A DNA stretch of 64,000 nt from Gulosibacter chungangensis (GTDB lineage: Bacteria > Actinomycetota > Actinomycetes > Actinomycetales > Microbacteriaceae), in the NCBI RefSeq assembly GCF_008831155.1, contig NZ_WBKB01000002.1, positions 186,001-250,000 on the forward strand. Reading direction: 5' to 3'. The notes below the pieces were generated by a model. It saw nothing but the letters and a program-made list of their open reading frames with translations, did no database searches and was not told the DNA's origin. This document shows, one piece after another, positions 8,309-18,511 of the stretch (position 1 is its first letter; each line of letters opens with the position of its first letter). Made by a program: the position numbers and the translations under genes.

Positions 8309-9301
8309 ATGACGAACAACGTAACCGAGATCCCACACCGCGACGACGCTGACCTCGAGCGCGCCCAGGCGTATTTCGACGACATCATCGCGCGGGACTC
8401 CCGCATCGAACCCGCTGACTGGATGCCCGAGGCATACCGCAAGACACTCACTCGGCAGATCGCCCAGCACGCTCACTCCGAGATCATCGGCATGCAACCC
8501 GAGGGCAACTGGATTACGCGTGCGCCTTCGCTAAAGCGCAAGGCGATCCTCACCGCGAAGGTGCAGGACGAAGCGGGCCACGGACTCTATCTCTACTCGG
8601 CCGCCGAGACGCTTGGCACACCGCGTGACGAACTTGTCCAGCAGCTGCTCGATGGCAAGGCAAAGTATTCCTCGATCTTTAACTACCCCGCGCGCACCTG
8701 GGCAGATATGGGTGCAATCGGCTGGCTGGTTGACGGTGCCGCGATCTGCAACCAGGTTCCGCTGTGCCGCTGCTCCTACGGCCCCTACGGCCGAGCCATG
8801 GTTCGCATTTGCAAGGAAGAGTCCTTCCACCAGCGCCAGGGTTGGGAAATTCTCTACACGCTTTCCAACGGCACTCCAGCGCAGAAGCAGATGGCGCAGG
8901 ATGCGGTGAACCGCACGTATGGGCCTGCGCTGCAGATGTTTGGTCCGCCCGATGACCAGTCCCCGAACTCCCAGCAGTCAATGGCCTGGAACATTAAGCG
9001 CTTCTCGAATGACGAGCTGCGTCAGCGTTTCGTCGACATGATCGTCCCCCAGGCGGAGGCGCTCGGGCTGACGCTCCCGGACCCGGACTTGAAATGGAAC
9101 GAGGAGCGCGGCCACTACGACTATGGCGAGCTCGACTGGGACGAGTTCTTCGGTGTGATCAAGGGCCACGGTCCGGCCAACGCACAGCGCCTCGCACACC
9201 GCCGGGCCGCGCATGAAAACGGCGCCTGGGTTCGTGAAGCCGCTGCAGAATACGCCCGCAAGCAGGCCGAAGCCGAGGCACAGACCGCCGCGGTGGCCTA
9301 A
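8309..9301 (+). CDS. paaA: 1,2-phenylacetyl-CoA epoxidase, catalytic subunit PaaA
   Basis: The 330-residue di-iron oxygenase alpha subunit of the ring 1,2-phenylacetyl-CoA epoxidase. It is a ferritin-like helical bundle in which [14 protein letters not shown], the DEAGHG stretch and the later [12 protein letters not shown] contain the Glu/His iron ligands of the family. It inserts one oxygen atom into the aromatic ring using electrons from PaaE. The gene follows a strong AAGGAGA site and heads the paaABCDE operon. The last 25 residues are Ala/Glu-rich and not conserved in the family. Confidence 0.93.
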   Translation: MTNNVTEIPHRDDADLERAQAYFDDIIARDSRIEPADWMPEAYRKTLTRQIAQHAHSEIIGMQPEGNWITRAPSLKRKAILTAKVQDEAGHGLYLYSAAETLGTPRDELVQQLLDGKAKYSSIFNYPARTWADMGAIGWLVDGAAICNQVPLCRCSYGPYGRAMVRICKEESFHQRQGWEILYTLSNGTPAQKQMAQDAVNRTYGPALQMFGPPDDQSPNSQQSMAWNIKRFSNDELRQRFVDMIVPQAEALGLTLPDPDLKWNEERGHYDYGELDWDEFFGVIKGHGPANAQRLAHRRAAHENGAWVREAAAEYARKQAEAEAQTAAVA

Positions 9302-9372
9302 CTACATTCCGACATCAACTGTTCGGGTGGGTTGTGCGAGAGCAACCCACCCACTCAACGGAGAGAAACGCA

Positions 9373-9690
9373 ATGAGCGAAAAGAGCAATGTCGCTGCGC
9401 CGATTCAGCGAAACCAATGGCCGCTGTGGGAGGTGTTCGTCCGCTCCTCGCGTGGTCTTAGCCACGTGCACGCGGGTTCCCTTCACGCGCCCGATGCCAA
9501 GATGGCGCTGCGCAATGCGCGCGACCTGTACACCCGCCGCAATGAGGGTGTGTCGCTGTGGGTGGTGCGCAGCGAGGACATCGTCGCGTCCGACCCCGAC
9601 TACAAGGACGCGTATTTCGAGTCCTCGCAGGGGAAGAACTACCGTCACGCGACGTACTACACGAAATCCGAAGGGGTGAAGCACCTATGA
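9373..9690 (+). CDS. paaB: 1,2-phenylacetyl-CoA epoxidase subunit PaaB
   Basis: A 105-residue small subunit with the family's WPLWEVFVRSSRGLSHVHAGSLHA opening (a split form of that block is visible at 15-38) and the central NARDLYTRR motif. PaaB bridges PaaAC heterodimers in the epoxidase complex. The ATG at 9373 follows CGGAGAG; an in-frame start at 9334 would add 13 residues but lacks a ribosome site. Its stop overlaps the paaC start as ATGA. Confidence 0.9.
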   Translation: MSEKSNVAAPIQRNQWPLWEVFVRSSRGLSHVHAGSLHAPDAKMALRNARDLYTRRNEGVSLWVVRSEDIVASDPDYKDAYFESSQGKNYRHATYYTKSEGVKHL

Positions 9691-10517
9691 GCGGGGGAGC
9701 AGGCTTCGATTCGGCCACCCTCATCTCGGCGGGCTATGCGCTCACGAGCGAGGAACTGCAACAAGCCGGCGTGCAGGCGAGCGATGACGTCGCCCAGTAC
9801 GCATTGCGCTTGGGCGATGATGCGCTGATTTTGGCGCAGAACATGCTGTGGTGGGTATCGCGAGCCCCCGAGCTCGAAGAGGACATTGCGCTTGGAAATA
9901 TCGCGCTGGACCTGATTGGGCACGCGCGCGTACTGCTCACCTTTGCTGGTTCGGCCTGGGATAAGACCGAGGATGATCTGGCCTACTTCCGCGAGGAAGA
10001 GGAATTCCGTTGCCTGCACCTGGTGCAGTTCCCGGGACACGACTTCGGCGAGATGGTCGCTCGTCAGCTGATCTATTCCCACTATGCCTTTGAGCAGTGG
10101 AAGCGGCTGGAACAGTCTGCGGACGAGACGATCGCTGCCATCGCGGCCAAAGCATCCAAAGAGCTTGACTATCACGTCGATCACGCGGAGGAATGGACCC
10201 AGCGACTCGGCCTCGGCACAGAAGAATCGAACCGTCGCCTGCAGGCAGCGCTCGAGTATTTCTGGCCCTATGTGGATGAGCTCTTCCAAAATGATGAACT
10301 CATCGAAACGCTCGGCCCGATCGCAGTGCGCCCATCGGAACTGCGTGAAGCGGTAATGCCTCGAATTACCGAGGCGATTGAGCAGGCCGGCCTCAAGGTC
10401 CCAGACGTCAAGCAAGCCGTTACCGGCGGTCGTCGAGGCGAGCACCGCGAAGCGCTCGGGCCCTTGCTGGCGGAAATGCAGGTGCTTGCCCGCAAGCACC
10501 CCGGCGTGACCTGGTAG
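9687..10517 (+). CDS. paaC: 1,2-phenylacetyl-CoA epoxidase structural subunit PaaC
   Basis: A 276-residue ferritin-like protein that pairs with PaaA as the non-catalytic subunit of the epoxidase. Recognisable family segments include DDALILAQNMLWWVSRAP, the IALDLIGHARVLL helix and KELDYHVDHAEEWTQRLG. The ATG at 9687 is fixed by its ATGA overlap with paaB; frames upstream run inside paaB and are not used. PaaC is required for complex stability although its iron site is degenerate in known homologues. Confidence 0.9.
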   Translation: MSGGAGFDSATLISAGYALTSEELQQAGVQASDDVAQYALRLGDDALILAQNMLWWVSRAPELEEDIALGNIALDLIGHARVLLTFAGSAWDKTEDDLAYFREEEEFRCLHLVQFPGHDFGEMVARQLIYSHYAFEQWKRLEQSADETIAAIAAKASKELDYHVDHAEEWTQRLGLGTEESNRRLQAALEYFWPYVDELFQNDELIETLGPIAVRPSELREAVMPRITEAIEQAGLKVPDVKQAVTGGRRGEHREALGPLLAEMQVLARKHPGVTW

Positions 10518-10520
10518 GGA

Positions 10521-11078
10521 ATGATGATCGATCAACTCGACAAAAATGACCAGCTCGACAAGAACGTGGCGCAGCGACCCACCGATCCGGAGGCAGCGCG
10601 GGTGTGGGATGTCGTGGGCACCGTGTGTGATCCAGAGATTCCAGTGTTGACGCTGATCGACATCGGGATCCTCCGCGAGGTGCTCATCGCATCCGATGGC
10701 ACCCCGCAGGTAATCCTCACCCCGACCTACTCGGGTTGCCCAGCCATGGACACCATCAAGGCTGATGTGGAGCAGGCGTTGCGCGAAGCCGGTTATGAGC
10801 GATTCGAGGTAACCATGGCCCTCGCCCCCGCGTGGACAACCGACTGGATGACCCCGGCGGGACGCAAGAAGCTCGAAGAGTACGGCATCGCGGCCCCCAG
10901 CGGGAAAGCTGCCGTGGGGATGCAGCGGGGGCCGAAGCGACTTACGCTCGCGATCCGTTGCCCTCGCTGTGGCTCCATTAAGACGAACGAATTGAGCCGA
11001 TTTGGCTCGACGGCCTGCAAGGCGCTGTACCAGTGCGCCAACTGCAAGGAACCGTTTGACTATTTCAAGGTGCACTAG
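10521..11078 (+). CDS. paaD: PaaD, epoxidase maturation factor (MIP18/SUF-type)
   Basis: A 185-residue protein with an N-terminal MIP18-like domain (VCDPEIPVLTLIDIGIL, then TYSGCPAMDTI) and a C-terminal zinc-ribbon-like tail, CPRCGS followed by CANC near residues 148-176. PaaD homologues are needed for epoxidase activity and are thought to help assemble its iron centre or iron-sulfur cluster. The N-terminus contains a direct repeat DQLDKN DQLDKN before the conserved domain. It overlaps paaE by one base (TAGTG). Confidence 0.87.
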   Translation: MMIDQLDKNDQLDKNVAQRPTDPEAARVWDVVGTVCDPEIPVLTLIDIGILREVLIASDGTPQVILTPTYSGCPAMDTIKADVEQALREAGYERFEVTMALAPAWTTDWMTPAGRKKLEEYGIAAPSGKAAVGMQRGPKRLTLAIRCPRCGSIKTNELSRFGSTACKALYQCANCKEPFDYFKVH

Positions 11079-12292
11079 TGACTGAAGCAACTGTTGAATC
11101 CGGCGCCGAGAACCTTGGCGCCGAGAACGCTGGCGGCGGAAATGAGGCGGGCCAGGCGCGTCGCCGAGCTGTCTTTCACACCCTCGCAGTGAGCCAGGTG
11201 CGCAAGCTCACCGACAACGCGATTGAGGTTTCTTTCGCGGTGCCGGAAGCCTTGCAAGACGAGTATGACTACGTGGCCGGCCAGTATGTCGCCCTGCGCG
11301 CGAACATCGAGGGCCAAGATGTCCGTCGTAGTTATTCGATTTGTGAGGCACCCACTCCGGGCACCATTAAGGTCGGTATCAAGCGTGACCTGGGTGGGCT
11401 CTTTTCGAACTGGGCGAACGACAACCTCGCAGCCGGTTTCGAAATGGACGTGATGAGCCCGCAGGGCGTATTCGTCTCGAAGCACCAGCTCACGGGGATG
11501 AATGACCCGGAAAAGGTTAGCGCCGAAGTAATCGCCACCGGTGCGGATCACTTCGTGGCCGCGGCGGCCGGATCGGGAATTACCCCCGTGATTGCGATTG
11601 CAAAATCGCTGCTCGAGCATCCGGGGACGCAAGTCGACCTAATTTATGCAAACCGCGCGGCTTCGGACGTGATGTTTCTGGAGGACCTTGCCGATCTGAA
11701 GGACCGCTATCCCACACGGCTTGCGGTGCACCACGTGCTCTCGAGGGAGCAGCGACAGGCACCAATCTATTCCGGTCGTCTCGATGCTGAAAAACTCGCG
11801 CAGATCTTTGAGTACATCATCGACGTGCCGAATGTGGACGAGTGGTTCCTGTGCGGACCATTCGAGCTGGTGCAGATGATTCGGGATGAGCTCAGCGAAC
11901 GGGAAGTGGCCGAAGAGAGGGTTCGCTTTGAACTGTTCTCGACCGGTCAGCCGGGGGAGGGCGCTCAGTCCAGTGCGGGGCGTCCGGTGGAAGTCGATCC
12001 GGAGGGCGATAATTTCGAGATTAGCTTTGTCCTCGATGGTCTCAGTGGCGACGTGAAGTCCCCCAAGGATGCGCGCGAGACGGTCCTGAACGCGGCACTT
12101 CGTGTGCGCCCAGACGTCCCCTTCGCTTGTGCGGGCGGCGTCTGTGGCACCTGCCGGGCAAAGGTCACCTGCGGCAGCGTCGACATGGCGGAGAACTACG
12201 CGCTCGAAAAGGATGATGTCGATAACGGCTACGTACTCACCTGCCAGGCCCGGCCCACAAGTGACAAGGTCACCGTCGACTTCGACGCCTAA
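11078..12292 (+). CDS. paaE: 1,2-phenylacetyl-CoA epoxidase reductase subunit PaaE
   Basis: A 404-residue electron-transfer subunit. The N-terminal FAD-binding barrel contains RRSYSIC, the NAD(P)-binding domain starts with AAAGSGITPVIAIAKSLL, and the C-terminal plant-type ferredoxin carries Cys351, Cys356, Cys359 and Cys389 for a [2Fe-2S] cluster. It passes electrons from NADPH to PaaA. An extra 25 residues rich in Glu, Ala and Gly precede the conserved fold, making it somewhat longer than the roughly 350-residue norm. The GTG start overlaps the paaD stop. Confidence 0.92.
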   Translation: MTEATVESGAENLGAENAGGGNEAGQARRRAVFHTLAVSQVRKLTDNAIEVSFAVPEALQDEYDYVAGQYVALRANIEGQDVRRSYSICEAPTPGTIKVGIKRDLGGLFSNWANDNLAAGFEMDVMSPQGVFVSKHQLTGMNDPEKVSAEVIATGADHFVAAAAGSGITPVIAIAKSLLEHPGTQVDLIYANRAASDVMFLEDLADLKDRYPTRLAVHHVLSREQRQAPIYSGRLDAEKLAQIFEYIIDVPNVDEWFLCGPFELVQMIRDELSEREVAEERVRFELFSTGQPGEGAQSSAGRPVEVDPEGDNFEISFVLDGLSGDVKSPKDARETVLNAALRVRPDVPFACAGGVCGTCRAKVTCGSVDMAENYALEKDDVDNGYVLTCQARPTSDKVTVDFDA

Positions 12293-12303
12293 TTGCACCC
12301 GCA

Positions 12304-12354
12304 TCACGGCTCGACTGTCAAAATGCTCAGCCGTGACAAATGCTCAGCCGTGAC
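12304..12354 (+). repeat. 17-bp perfect tandem repeat with competing hairpins
   Basis: AAATGCTCAGCCGTGAC occurs twice in direct succession (12321-12337 and 12338-12354). TCACGGCT at 12304-12311 can pair with AGCCGTGA in either copy (12329-12336 or 12346-12353), giving two alternative 8-bp stems in the paaE-paaG intergenic region. Confidence 0.8.
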
Positions 12355-12375
12355 GAACAGAGAGGGACCACCTGC

Positions 12376-13152
12376 ATGGGAATGATCGAACTGCACATCG
12401 CTGAGGATGTCGCCGAGATCGTATTGAATGCGCCAAAGAAACTGAACTCGCTGGGCCAAGCGGACCTGGTGGAATTGAGCGCAAGACTCGATGAGGCGGC
12501 AGCCGCGGAGGTAAAGGCACTGCTTCTTCGCGGCGAAGGTCGCGCATTCTGCGCCGGACGCGACATTGCTGGAGTCGACCCGCAAACGGATGACGTCGCC
12601 GACTTTCTGGGAAATCGAGTCACCGGGGTCTTGCAAAAGATCAGTAGCTTCCCGGCTCCCACATTTGCCGCGGTGCAAGGCGCCTGCCTCGGTGTGGGAT
12701 TGGGACTCGCGATCGCAACGGACGTGGTCTACGTTGCCGAATCGGCGAAGATTGGGTCGCCCTTCGCGAACCTCGGGGCCACGCTCGATTCGGGCGGCCA
12801 CTGGTTGTTCACCGAACGGCTCGGGACCCACCGCACCCTGGACCTCATCTACACTGCGGAATTCATGACGGGTCGCGAGGCGGTAGAGCAGGGGCTGTTC
12901 AGCCGCTGGGTGCCAGATGAGGACCTCCTCGAATTCACTCGAGAACGCGTGCATCGCGTTGCCGGGGGAGCGCAACTTGCCTTCGCCACCTCGAAAGCCC
13001 TCGTGCAGCAGATCCGCGATCAGCGGATTGGTATGTGGGAATCGATTGCTGATGAGAACAAAGCGCAGGGTCAACTCTGCCTGAGCGAGGACTACGCGGA
13101 AGGCTTCAAAGCCTTCCAAGAAAAGCGTAAGCCTGAGTTTCGAGGTAAGTAA
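12376..13152 (+). CDS. paaG: PaaG, 1,2-epoxyphenylacetyl-CoA isomerase (crotonase family)
   Basis: A 258-residue crotonase-fold enzyme. The two hydratase glutamates are absent (GACLGVGLGLAIATD and SPFANLGATLDSGG) and an aspartate, Asp138, occupies the position of the catalytic Asp of PaaG. That supports isomerisation of ring-1,2-epoxyphenylacetyl-CoA to oxepin-CoA rather than hydration. The ATG at 12376 follows GAGAGGGA; an upstream in-frame ATG at 12340 lies inside the tandem repeat. It is co-oriented with paaABCDE, 83 bases downstream. Confidence 0.78.
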   Translation: MGMIELHIAEDVAEIVLNAPKKLNSLGQADLVELSARLDEAAAAEVKALLLRGEGRAFCAGRDIAGVDPQTDDVADFLGNRVTGVLQKISSFPAPTFAAVQGACLGVGLGLAIATDVVYVAESAKIGSPFANLGATLDSGGHWLFTERLGTHRTLDLIYTAEFMTGREAVEQGLFSRWVPDEDLLEFTRERVHRVAGGAQLAFATSKALVQQIRDQRIGMWESIADENKAQGQLCLSEDYAEGFKAFQEKRKPEFRGK

Positions 13153-13159
13153 CTTCAGC

Positions 13160-13190
13160 TCCTTGAGTAGCGTGTTGCGCTACTCAAGGA
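13160..13190. terminator. bidirectional terminator between paaG and parC
   Basis: A perfect 13-bp stem (13160-13172 with 13178-13190) with the loop TGTTG separates two convergent genes. It is followed rightward by ACGTTTGTTATT. Confidence 0.8.
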
Positions 13191-13197
13191 ACGTTTG

Positions 13198-15687
13198 TTA
13201 TTCGCTCGCTGCCTCGGGGTCGCCCATGGCGCGGCCCAGTGCATCCACCTGGGCCTCGAGCTGTGTGCCGGAAGCATCCCGCTTGGCGAAGCCCTGCGGG
13301 AGCCCGCGCACCGCACCGTCTTTCGCGGTAGCTCGCACCGGACCGGGCCCAACCCAGGCCAGAGCAAGCTGCGACTCCGAGCGAACAAAGCGCTGCGCAC
13401 GCACACCACCGGTGGCGCGGCCCTTTCCGGGGAACTCGGAAAACTCGCTCACCTTCGCGCTTCCGAGCACATTCCCAAAGAGTGCCTCGTCGGCTGGGGG
13501 CTCCGCGATGGTGACGACCACAGCACGTTCGGACTCATCCGGGGTAAGTACCGAGAAGCTGATGACGCGTGCGTCATCACCCACCCGGATGCCCGCCATG
13601 CCTCCGGCGGCTAAACCCTGTGGGCGCACTAGCGACGCCGAGTAGTGCAGCAGCTGGGCATCGCTCGTGACGAACACGAGCTGCGCACTGTCGTCGGCGT
13701 GGGCGGCTCCCACCACTTCGTCGCCCGGCTTCAATGTGATGGCGCTCAATTCGTGCTGTGCCTTCCACTCTGCCGGATTCACGCGCTTCACGACGCCCTG
13801 CTTCGTTGCCAGCGCCAGCGGAGTGTCCACACCGAGCGGCACGAGCCCGACGATCTGCTCCTTGCGATCGGTAATGCCGAAGTACTCGCGGGCTGAAACT
13901 CCGGCGCTCATGAGCGCCGATGCCGCGGGGGATGCGGGAAGGGAAACCGGTGTTGCTCGATACACCACACCGGTATTCGTGACGGCGCCAATATGCGAGA
14001 GCGTTGAGGTTTTCACCTCCGCGAGAATCGCATCGTGTTTCGAACGACGTCGTGGCTGTGGGAAGGTATCGTCTTCGCCAAGCTCGATGCGCAAGATCTT
14101 GCCGGTGGTCGATAGCAGCACGCGAGTAGGCACATCCGGCATCTGCAGGGACTCTGGGGTCGCGGACTTTGCGGACTTGGCCGAAGCCTGAATCTGGGCA
14201 TCACCTTCGATGAGCACGGTGCGACGCGGGGTTGCGAAGGCATCTGCTGCCTCACTGAGCTCGCGGCTGACCTGACTGCGCAGCAGGGCTTCGGATGCGA
14301 GGAGCGCCTCGAGTTCTTCGATTTCCTTTCGCAGCTGGTCGGCTTCTGCCTCAAGCTCGATGCGGGAAAACTTCGTGAGTCGACGCAAACGCAACTCGAG
14401 GATGTACTCGGCCTGACGTTCGGACAGATCAAACACGATCTGCAAACGTCCGCGGGCAGCCTCAGCGTCATCCGAAGAACGAATGATCTGAATGACTTCG
14501 TCAATATCGAGGATTGCGATCAGCAAGCCTTCAACCAGATGGAGCCGGTCACGGCGCTTACCGAGTCGGAATTCGCTGCGGCGACGGACTACCGAGACAC
14601 GGTGTCGCAGGTAGACATCGAGGAGATCCCGCAGCCCGAGTGTCTGCGGAGCCCCGTCGACGAGGGCAACGTTATTGATGTGGAAGGACTCTTCCAAGGG
14701 CGTGTGCCGGTAGAGCTGTTCCAGTACCGCCTCGGGCACGAATCCGGTCTTGAGCTCGATGACGAGCTTCATGCCGTGTTTGCGGTCGGTGAGATCGGTG
14801 ACCGAGGAGATGCCAGTGAGCTTCTTCGACTGCACACCCTGCTTGATGCGCTCAATGACCTTTTCAGGCCCGACAAGGTAGGGCAGCTCAGTGACGACAA
14901 TGCCTTTGCGCCGGGCGGTGACGTTCTCAATTGCAGCGGTGGCCCGCATCCGGAATGAGCCGCGGCCGGTCTCATAAGCATCACGCACGCCATCGAGACC
15001 GATGATCCGGGCACCGCCGGGTAGGTCCGGGCCGGGCACGTGCTGCATGAGATCGACGAGCGTGGCGTCCGGGTGCTCGAGCAGGTGCTGGGCCGCCGAA
15101 ATCACCTCGCCGAGATTATGCGGAGCCATATTCGTGGCCATACCCACGGCGATGCCGGAAGCGCCGTTGACTAGGAGATTCGGCCAGGCAGCAGGGAGCA
15201 CCTCCGGTTGCTGAATGGAATTGTCATAGTTCGGAACGAAGTCGACCACGTCTTCGTCGAGCGATTCGGTGAGCGCCAGTGCCGCCGCTGTCAGGCGCGC
15301 CTCGGTATAGCGCGGCGCTGCGGGGCCATCATCGAGGGAGCCGAAATTGCCGTGGCCATCGATGAGTGGTACACGCTGGGTGAATGGCTGCGCGAGGCGC
15401 ACCATCGCGTCATAGATGGCGCTGTCACCGTGGGGGTGAAGCTTACCCATCACATCGCCCACCACGCGGGCGGATTTCACGTGGCCCTTGTCGGGGCGCA
15501 GCCCCATCTCGGTCATTTGGAAGAGGATGCGTCGCTGCACCGGTTTCAGGCCGTCGCGCGCATCCGGGAGGGCACGCGAATAAATCACGGAGTATGCGTA
15601 CTCGAGGAAGGAACCACGCATCTCGGCTGAGACGTCGACGTCCTCAATCCGTTCGAAATCGGATTGTGAAGAATCTGTCTTCGCCAT
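13198..15687 (-). CDS. parC: DNA topoisomerase IV subunit A (ParC/GyrA family)
   Basis: An 829-residue type IIA topoisomerase A subunit. The active-site tyrosine is Tyr127 in [10 protein letters not shown] with the preceding Arg126. The quinolone-determining segment [13 protein letters not shown] keeps Ser89 and Asp93, the drug-sensitive state. A coiled coil lies near residues 410-480, and the C-terminal beta-pinwheel has only a degenerate GyrA box ([10 protein letters not shown]). That and the [11 protein letters not shown] variant favour the second, ParC-type paralogue of Micrococcales over GyrA, though gyrA cannot be excluded without the other copy. The ATG at 15687 gives the normal N-terminus. 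Confidence 0.85.
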   Translation of the reverse strand: MAKTDSSQSDFERIEDVDVSAEMRGSFLEYAYSVIYSRALPDARDGLKPVQRRILFQMTEMGLRPDKGHVKSARVVGDVMGKLHPHGDSAIYDAMVRLAQPFTQRVPLIDGHGNFGSLDDGPAAPRYTEARLTAAALALTESLDEDVVDFVPNYDNSIQQPEVLPAAWPNLLVNGASGIAVGMATNMAPHNLGEVISAAQHLLEHPDATLVDLMQHVPGPDLPGGARIIGLDGVRDAYETGRGSFRMRATAAIENVTARRKGIVVTELPYLVGPEKVIERIKQGVQSKKLTGISSVTDLTDRKHGMKLVIELKTGFVPEAVLEQLYRHTPLEESFHINNVALVDGAPQTLGLRDLLDVYLRHRVSVVRRRSEFRLGKRRDRLHLVEGLLIAILDIDEVIQIIRSSDDAEAARGRLQIVFDLSERQAEYILELRLRRLTKFSRIELEAEADQLRKEIEELEALLASEALLRSQVSRELSEAADAFATPRRTVLIEGDAQIQASAKSAKSATPESLQMPDVPTRVLLSTTGKILRIELGEDDTFPQPRRRSKHDAILAEVKTSTLSHIGAVTNTGVVYRATPVSLPASPAASALMSAGVSAREYFGITDRKEQIVGLVPLGVDTPLALATKQGVVKRVNPAEWKAQHELSAITLKPGDEVVGAAHADDSAQLVFVTSDAQLLHYSASLVRPQGLAAGGMAGIRVGDDARVISFSVLTPDESERAVVVTIAEPPADEALFGNVLGSAKVSEFSEFPGKGRATGGVRAQRFVRSESQLALAWVGPGPVRATAKDGAVRGLPQGFAKRDASGTQLEAQVDALGRAMGDPEAASE

Positions 15688-15764
15688 GCGTCTCACTTCG
15701 TACCTGTCGGCCCGTGACCACGGGCGTTCGTTCTGGGATATTCCGCCTGTGGGAGGATAAGCGG

Positions 15765-16895
15765 ATGGAGCCAATCGTATTCAACCGCCCCGAAAACACG
15801 CCAACTCTCGCCGACGTGTTGCCGAACTGTGTCGCGGCGATGCAGGGTGAGTCGGGAAGTCTTGGACTCCCGGCGGTTCGCGGGGTAGTGGTTGTGCTGG
15901 TCGACGGGCTCGGTGAGTCGCTGTTGCGCACGCGCGGCGGCCACGCACGGTTCACGGTCCGCGGGTGGCAGCCGGAGGAGATCGCCGTGAGCTTCCCGTC
16001 TACCACGGTGGCTGGCATCACCTCGCTGATGACCGGCGCCGCTGCAGGGGCGCACGGTTTGGTCGGCTACTCGATTTGGGATCGCAGGAACGGTGAATAT
16101 CGCAATCAGCTTTCGGGCTGGGGCGACGGCATGGACCCGGCCACTTGGCAGCTTCGCAGCACGGTGTTTGAATCGCTGGTTGCCGAGCGCGCCCCAATAT
16201 CCCCGGTCGTGGTGTCCACTGAGGACTACCGCAACTCGGGACTCACGCAGGCAGCGCTCCGGGGCGGCGCCTACCACGGTGCCGAGACGATGGTTGAGCG
16301 TGCGGAGCTCGCCGCCCAGCTCTGCCGAAAACTGAAGCGCCCGCTCGTATATCTCTATCACGCGGAACTCGACCAGGCGGGGCACAAGCACGGTTCTGAG
16401 TCGGGCACCTGGCTCGAGAAACTTGAAGAATTGGACTACTCGGTGGCTCAGCTGCTGGATCAGCTCCCCGAGGATATCGGTGTCCTGATCACCGCGGATC
16501 ACGGCATGATCGATATTCCACACGCGGACCAGATTGATTTTACGCCGCCTCTACTCGACGGTGTGGTGGCGATCGCGGGGGAGCCTCGCTTACGGCACAT
16601 CTACCTCGAGGACGGTGTGGAAGCCAATGCGCTGGCGCAGCGATATCGGGATGCGGAGGGCGAACGCGCCTGGATTTTCACGCGGGATGAACTGGTCGCC
16701 ACCGGTCTGTACGGTGCGGAAGTTGCGGCGCCGGCCTTTGAACGTCTCGGCGATATTGTGGTTGCCGCGCGTGATTGTGTTACCTATTTCGGTCCGGAGA
16801 TGCCCGCGAGCATGCGTCTTATGGTGGGGCAGCACGGTTCACTCACCAATGAGGAAACGATCGTGCCGCTTATCAGGCACGGAGCCTTCCGCTAA
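15765..16895 (+). CDS. alkaline phosphatase family protein (nucleotide pyrophosphatase/phosphodiesterase-like)
   Basis: A 376-residue enzyme of the alkaline phosphatase superfamily. The metal-binding set of the nucleotide pyrophosphatase/phosphodiesterase group is visible: Asp47 (VLVDGLGES), the nucleophile in FPSTTVAG (Thr80 or Thr81), [15 protein letters not shown] and a final GQHGS. It likely hydrolyses a phosphodiester or nucleotide substrate; the substrate is unknown. No signal peptide is seen. The ATG at 15765 follows GGGAGGA. It is divergent from parC with about 77 bases between starts, and convergent with sepH. Confidence 0.8.
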   Translation: MEPIVFNRPENTPTLADVLPNCVAAMQGESGSLGLPAVRGVVVVLVDGLGESLLRTRGGHARFTVRGWQPEEIAVSFPSTTVAGITSLMTGAAAGAHGLVGYSIWDRRNGEYRNQLSGWGDGMDPATWQLRSTVFESLVAERAPISPVVVSTEDYRNSGLTQAALRGGAYHGAETMVERAELAAQLCRKLKRPLVYLYHAELDQAGHKHGSESGTWLEKLEELDYSVAQLLDQLPEDIGVLITADHGMIDIPHADQIDFTPPLLDGVVAIAGEPRLRHIYLEDGVEANALAQRYRDAEGERAWIFTRDELVATGLYGAEVAAPAFERLGDIVVAARDCVTYFGPEMPASMRLMVGQHGSLTNEETIVPLIRHGAFR

Positions 16896-16911
16896 ATCCC
16901 GGGCGATAACG

Positions 16912-17994
16912 TTAGTCGTCGTCGCCCTTGGTGCCGAAGACAATTTCATCCCAGCTGGGCATCGAGGGTCGACCACCGCGCTTACGGCTCATTTTGCCTC
17001 GCTGCCCGCGTCCTGCGGGTTCCGGCTCGAGGTTCCCGAGTGGAACCTGGTGGGGCCGAAGGTCAGCTGAATCAGCGCTGGCCGGTGCCAGGGGCTCGGA
17101 GGATGCTTCCGCGGGCTCGCTCGCGGCGTCCTGCTGCACAGGACGAGCGAAGGGGGTCACCCGCGAGGATGAGGCTTCCTCTTGGTCTTCGACGGCAACA
17201 GAGGCGTCGTTGTCGTCGAACGCAAATTCTGCCTCTTCGTCGTACGTGGCGTGCTGGCGCTCACCGCGTCGGCGACGGAGCGCCTCCAGCAAGTCTTCGG
17301 TCTCATGCGTCGTGAGGTCGGTGTGATCCTGAGGGGACATGGCGTCGCCCAGGTCATCCAGATTGTCGACGGGGATGACGCGATCGGTGGGTTCTCGTTT
17401 TACCGCCCGCAAGTGCGGACCCATGAGGGCGGTGGGCTCGCCTTGCTGTGAGAGCGTGATTGCGGCGGGTGAAGCGGGCTGCAGAGTGTGTGAGCGCGGA
17501 TCAAAGTTCCACAGGGCATTGCGCGCCACGTCTTCGGTGATGAAGTCGAGCCCCACGTGCCACCCGGTCTCGGGGTCCTTCCACGCATCCCAGTGAATTT
17601 CACTCGCACCCAGTTGCTCGAGACGGTCGTCGATGGTCGAACCGAAAGTGGCGCCATCGCGGGAAAGCGGGTCGATTTGTGGCTGCAGCCGCACACCAAC
17701 GGCGCGAGCCTGCTCGACGATATAGCCGCGTTCGGCAAGGATTGGACCTTCAAACCGCGCGACGGTTTCGGCATCGGCGCCGGTCTGCTCGACGACTTCC
17801 TCGACCGTTCGACCGGCACGGATGAGCTGCTGAATTTGCCGAGGCGGCACGCGCGGGCCTTCAGGTCGGGCGGCCGGACGCGGGCGCAGCGCCTCACGAA
17901 GGGACTCGTCCGCGCGCAGCCGGAAGCGATCGCCATTTTCATTGGTGGCAATGAGCCAATCGTCTTCGAGGCCGACGAAGCGAAGTTCCTGCAT
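16912..17994 (-). CDS. sepH: SepH, septation regulator (DUF3071)
   Basis: A 360-residue protein with the actinobacterial SepH architecture. The conserved N-terminal DUF3071 domain (about residues 1-170, starting MQELRFVGLEDDWLI) includes a helix-turn-helix-like segment PRQIQQLIRAGRTVEEVVEQTG, followed by a long acidic, proline-rich linker and a basic tail. SepH binds FtsZ and stimulates Z-ring assembly at division. The ATG at 17994 has GGAGGAGG just upstream; an earlier TTG at 18009 is part of that site. The gene is next to parC in this window, as in several relatives. Confidence 0.88.
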   Translation of the reverse strand: MQELRFVGLEDDWLIATNENGDRFRLRADESLREALRPRPAARPEGPRVPPRQIQQLIRAGRTVEEVVEQTGADAETVARFEGPILAERGYIVEQARAVGVRLQPQIDPLSRDGATFGSTIDDRLEQLGASEIHWDAWKDPETGWHVGLDFITEDVARNALWNFDPRSHTLQPASPAAITLSQQGEPTALMGPHLRAVKREPTDRVIPVDNLDDLGDAMSPQDHTDLTTHETEDLLEALRRRRGERQHATYDEEAEFAFDDNDASVAVEDQEEASSSRVTPFARPVQQDAASEPAEASSEPLAPASADSADLRPHQVPLGNLEPEPAGRGQRGKMSRKRGGRPSMPSWDEIVFGTKGDDD

Positions 17995-18184
17995 GAGTGC
18001 CTCCTCCAATTCGGATCCAGCTAAGGATCACAGACAGAAGGCAAAGACTCTGGAAACGCGCCCGCGCGCCGCGGAATCAATAGGATTCAGAGGCTTAAGT
18101 TGCGAACTGACAAAAGTTGGTGCAGAATAGCGCGCCGACGGGGTAAACGAACCCCCTTACAGATCTCGACTTTATTGGACGGTT

Positions 18185-18481
18185 ATGGCCACCGACTACG
18201 ACGCCCCGCGTAAGACAGACGAAGACACCGACTCAATTGAGGCGCTCAAGGAACGAGTCCCCGCATCCGGTTCACCCAATGTGGATATTGACCAGGGTGA
18301 TGGTGTTCACGGGTTCGAACTTGAGGCATCGGACCTGAGCGACGTCGAGATTGAAACCGTCGTGATTCCTCGTCAGGATGACGAGTTCACCTGCATGGAA
18401 TGCTTCCTGATCAAGAACCGTTCGCAGCTCTCCCCGGACTCGACAGAAGACAATCCGATCTGCAACGACTGCGCAGCGTAA
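18185..18481 (+). CDS. DUF4193 family protein
   Basis: A 98-residue acidic protein of the actinobacterial DUF4193 family. The first two thirds are Asp/Glu-rich; the C-terminus holds two cysteine pairs, CMEC and CNDC, about 25 residues apart, which look like a small zinc site. Function is unknown. Only a weak ribosome site precedes the ATG. It stands beside sepH and the DUF3093-dut block as in many actinomycetes and is followed by a strong terminator. Confidence 0.85.
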   Translation: MATDYDAPRKTDEDTDSIEALKERVPASGSPNVDIDQGDGVHGFELEASDLSDVEIETVVIPRQDDEFTCMECFLIKNRSQLSPDSTEDNPICNDCAA

Positions 18482-18511
18482 GTTCGCCTGTACGACGCCG
18501 TTCACACAATA

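Noticed and set aside
13198-15687. Call as DNA gyrase subunit A
   Set aside because: Short C-terminal domain with a degenerate GyrA box and ParC-type active-site flanks, far from gyrB/dnaA-type neighbours. ParC is preferred but not proven.
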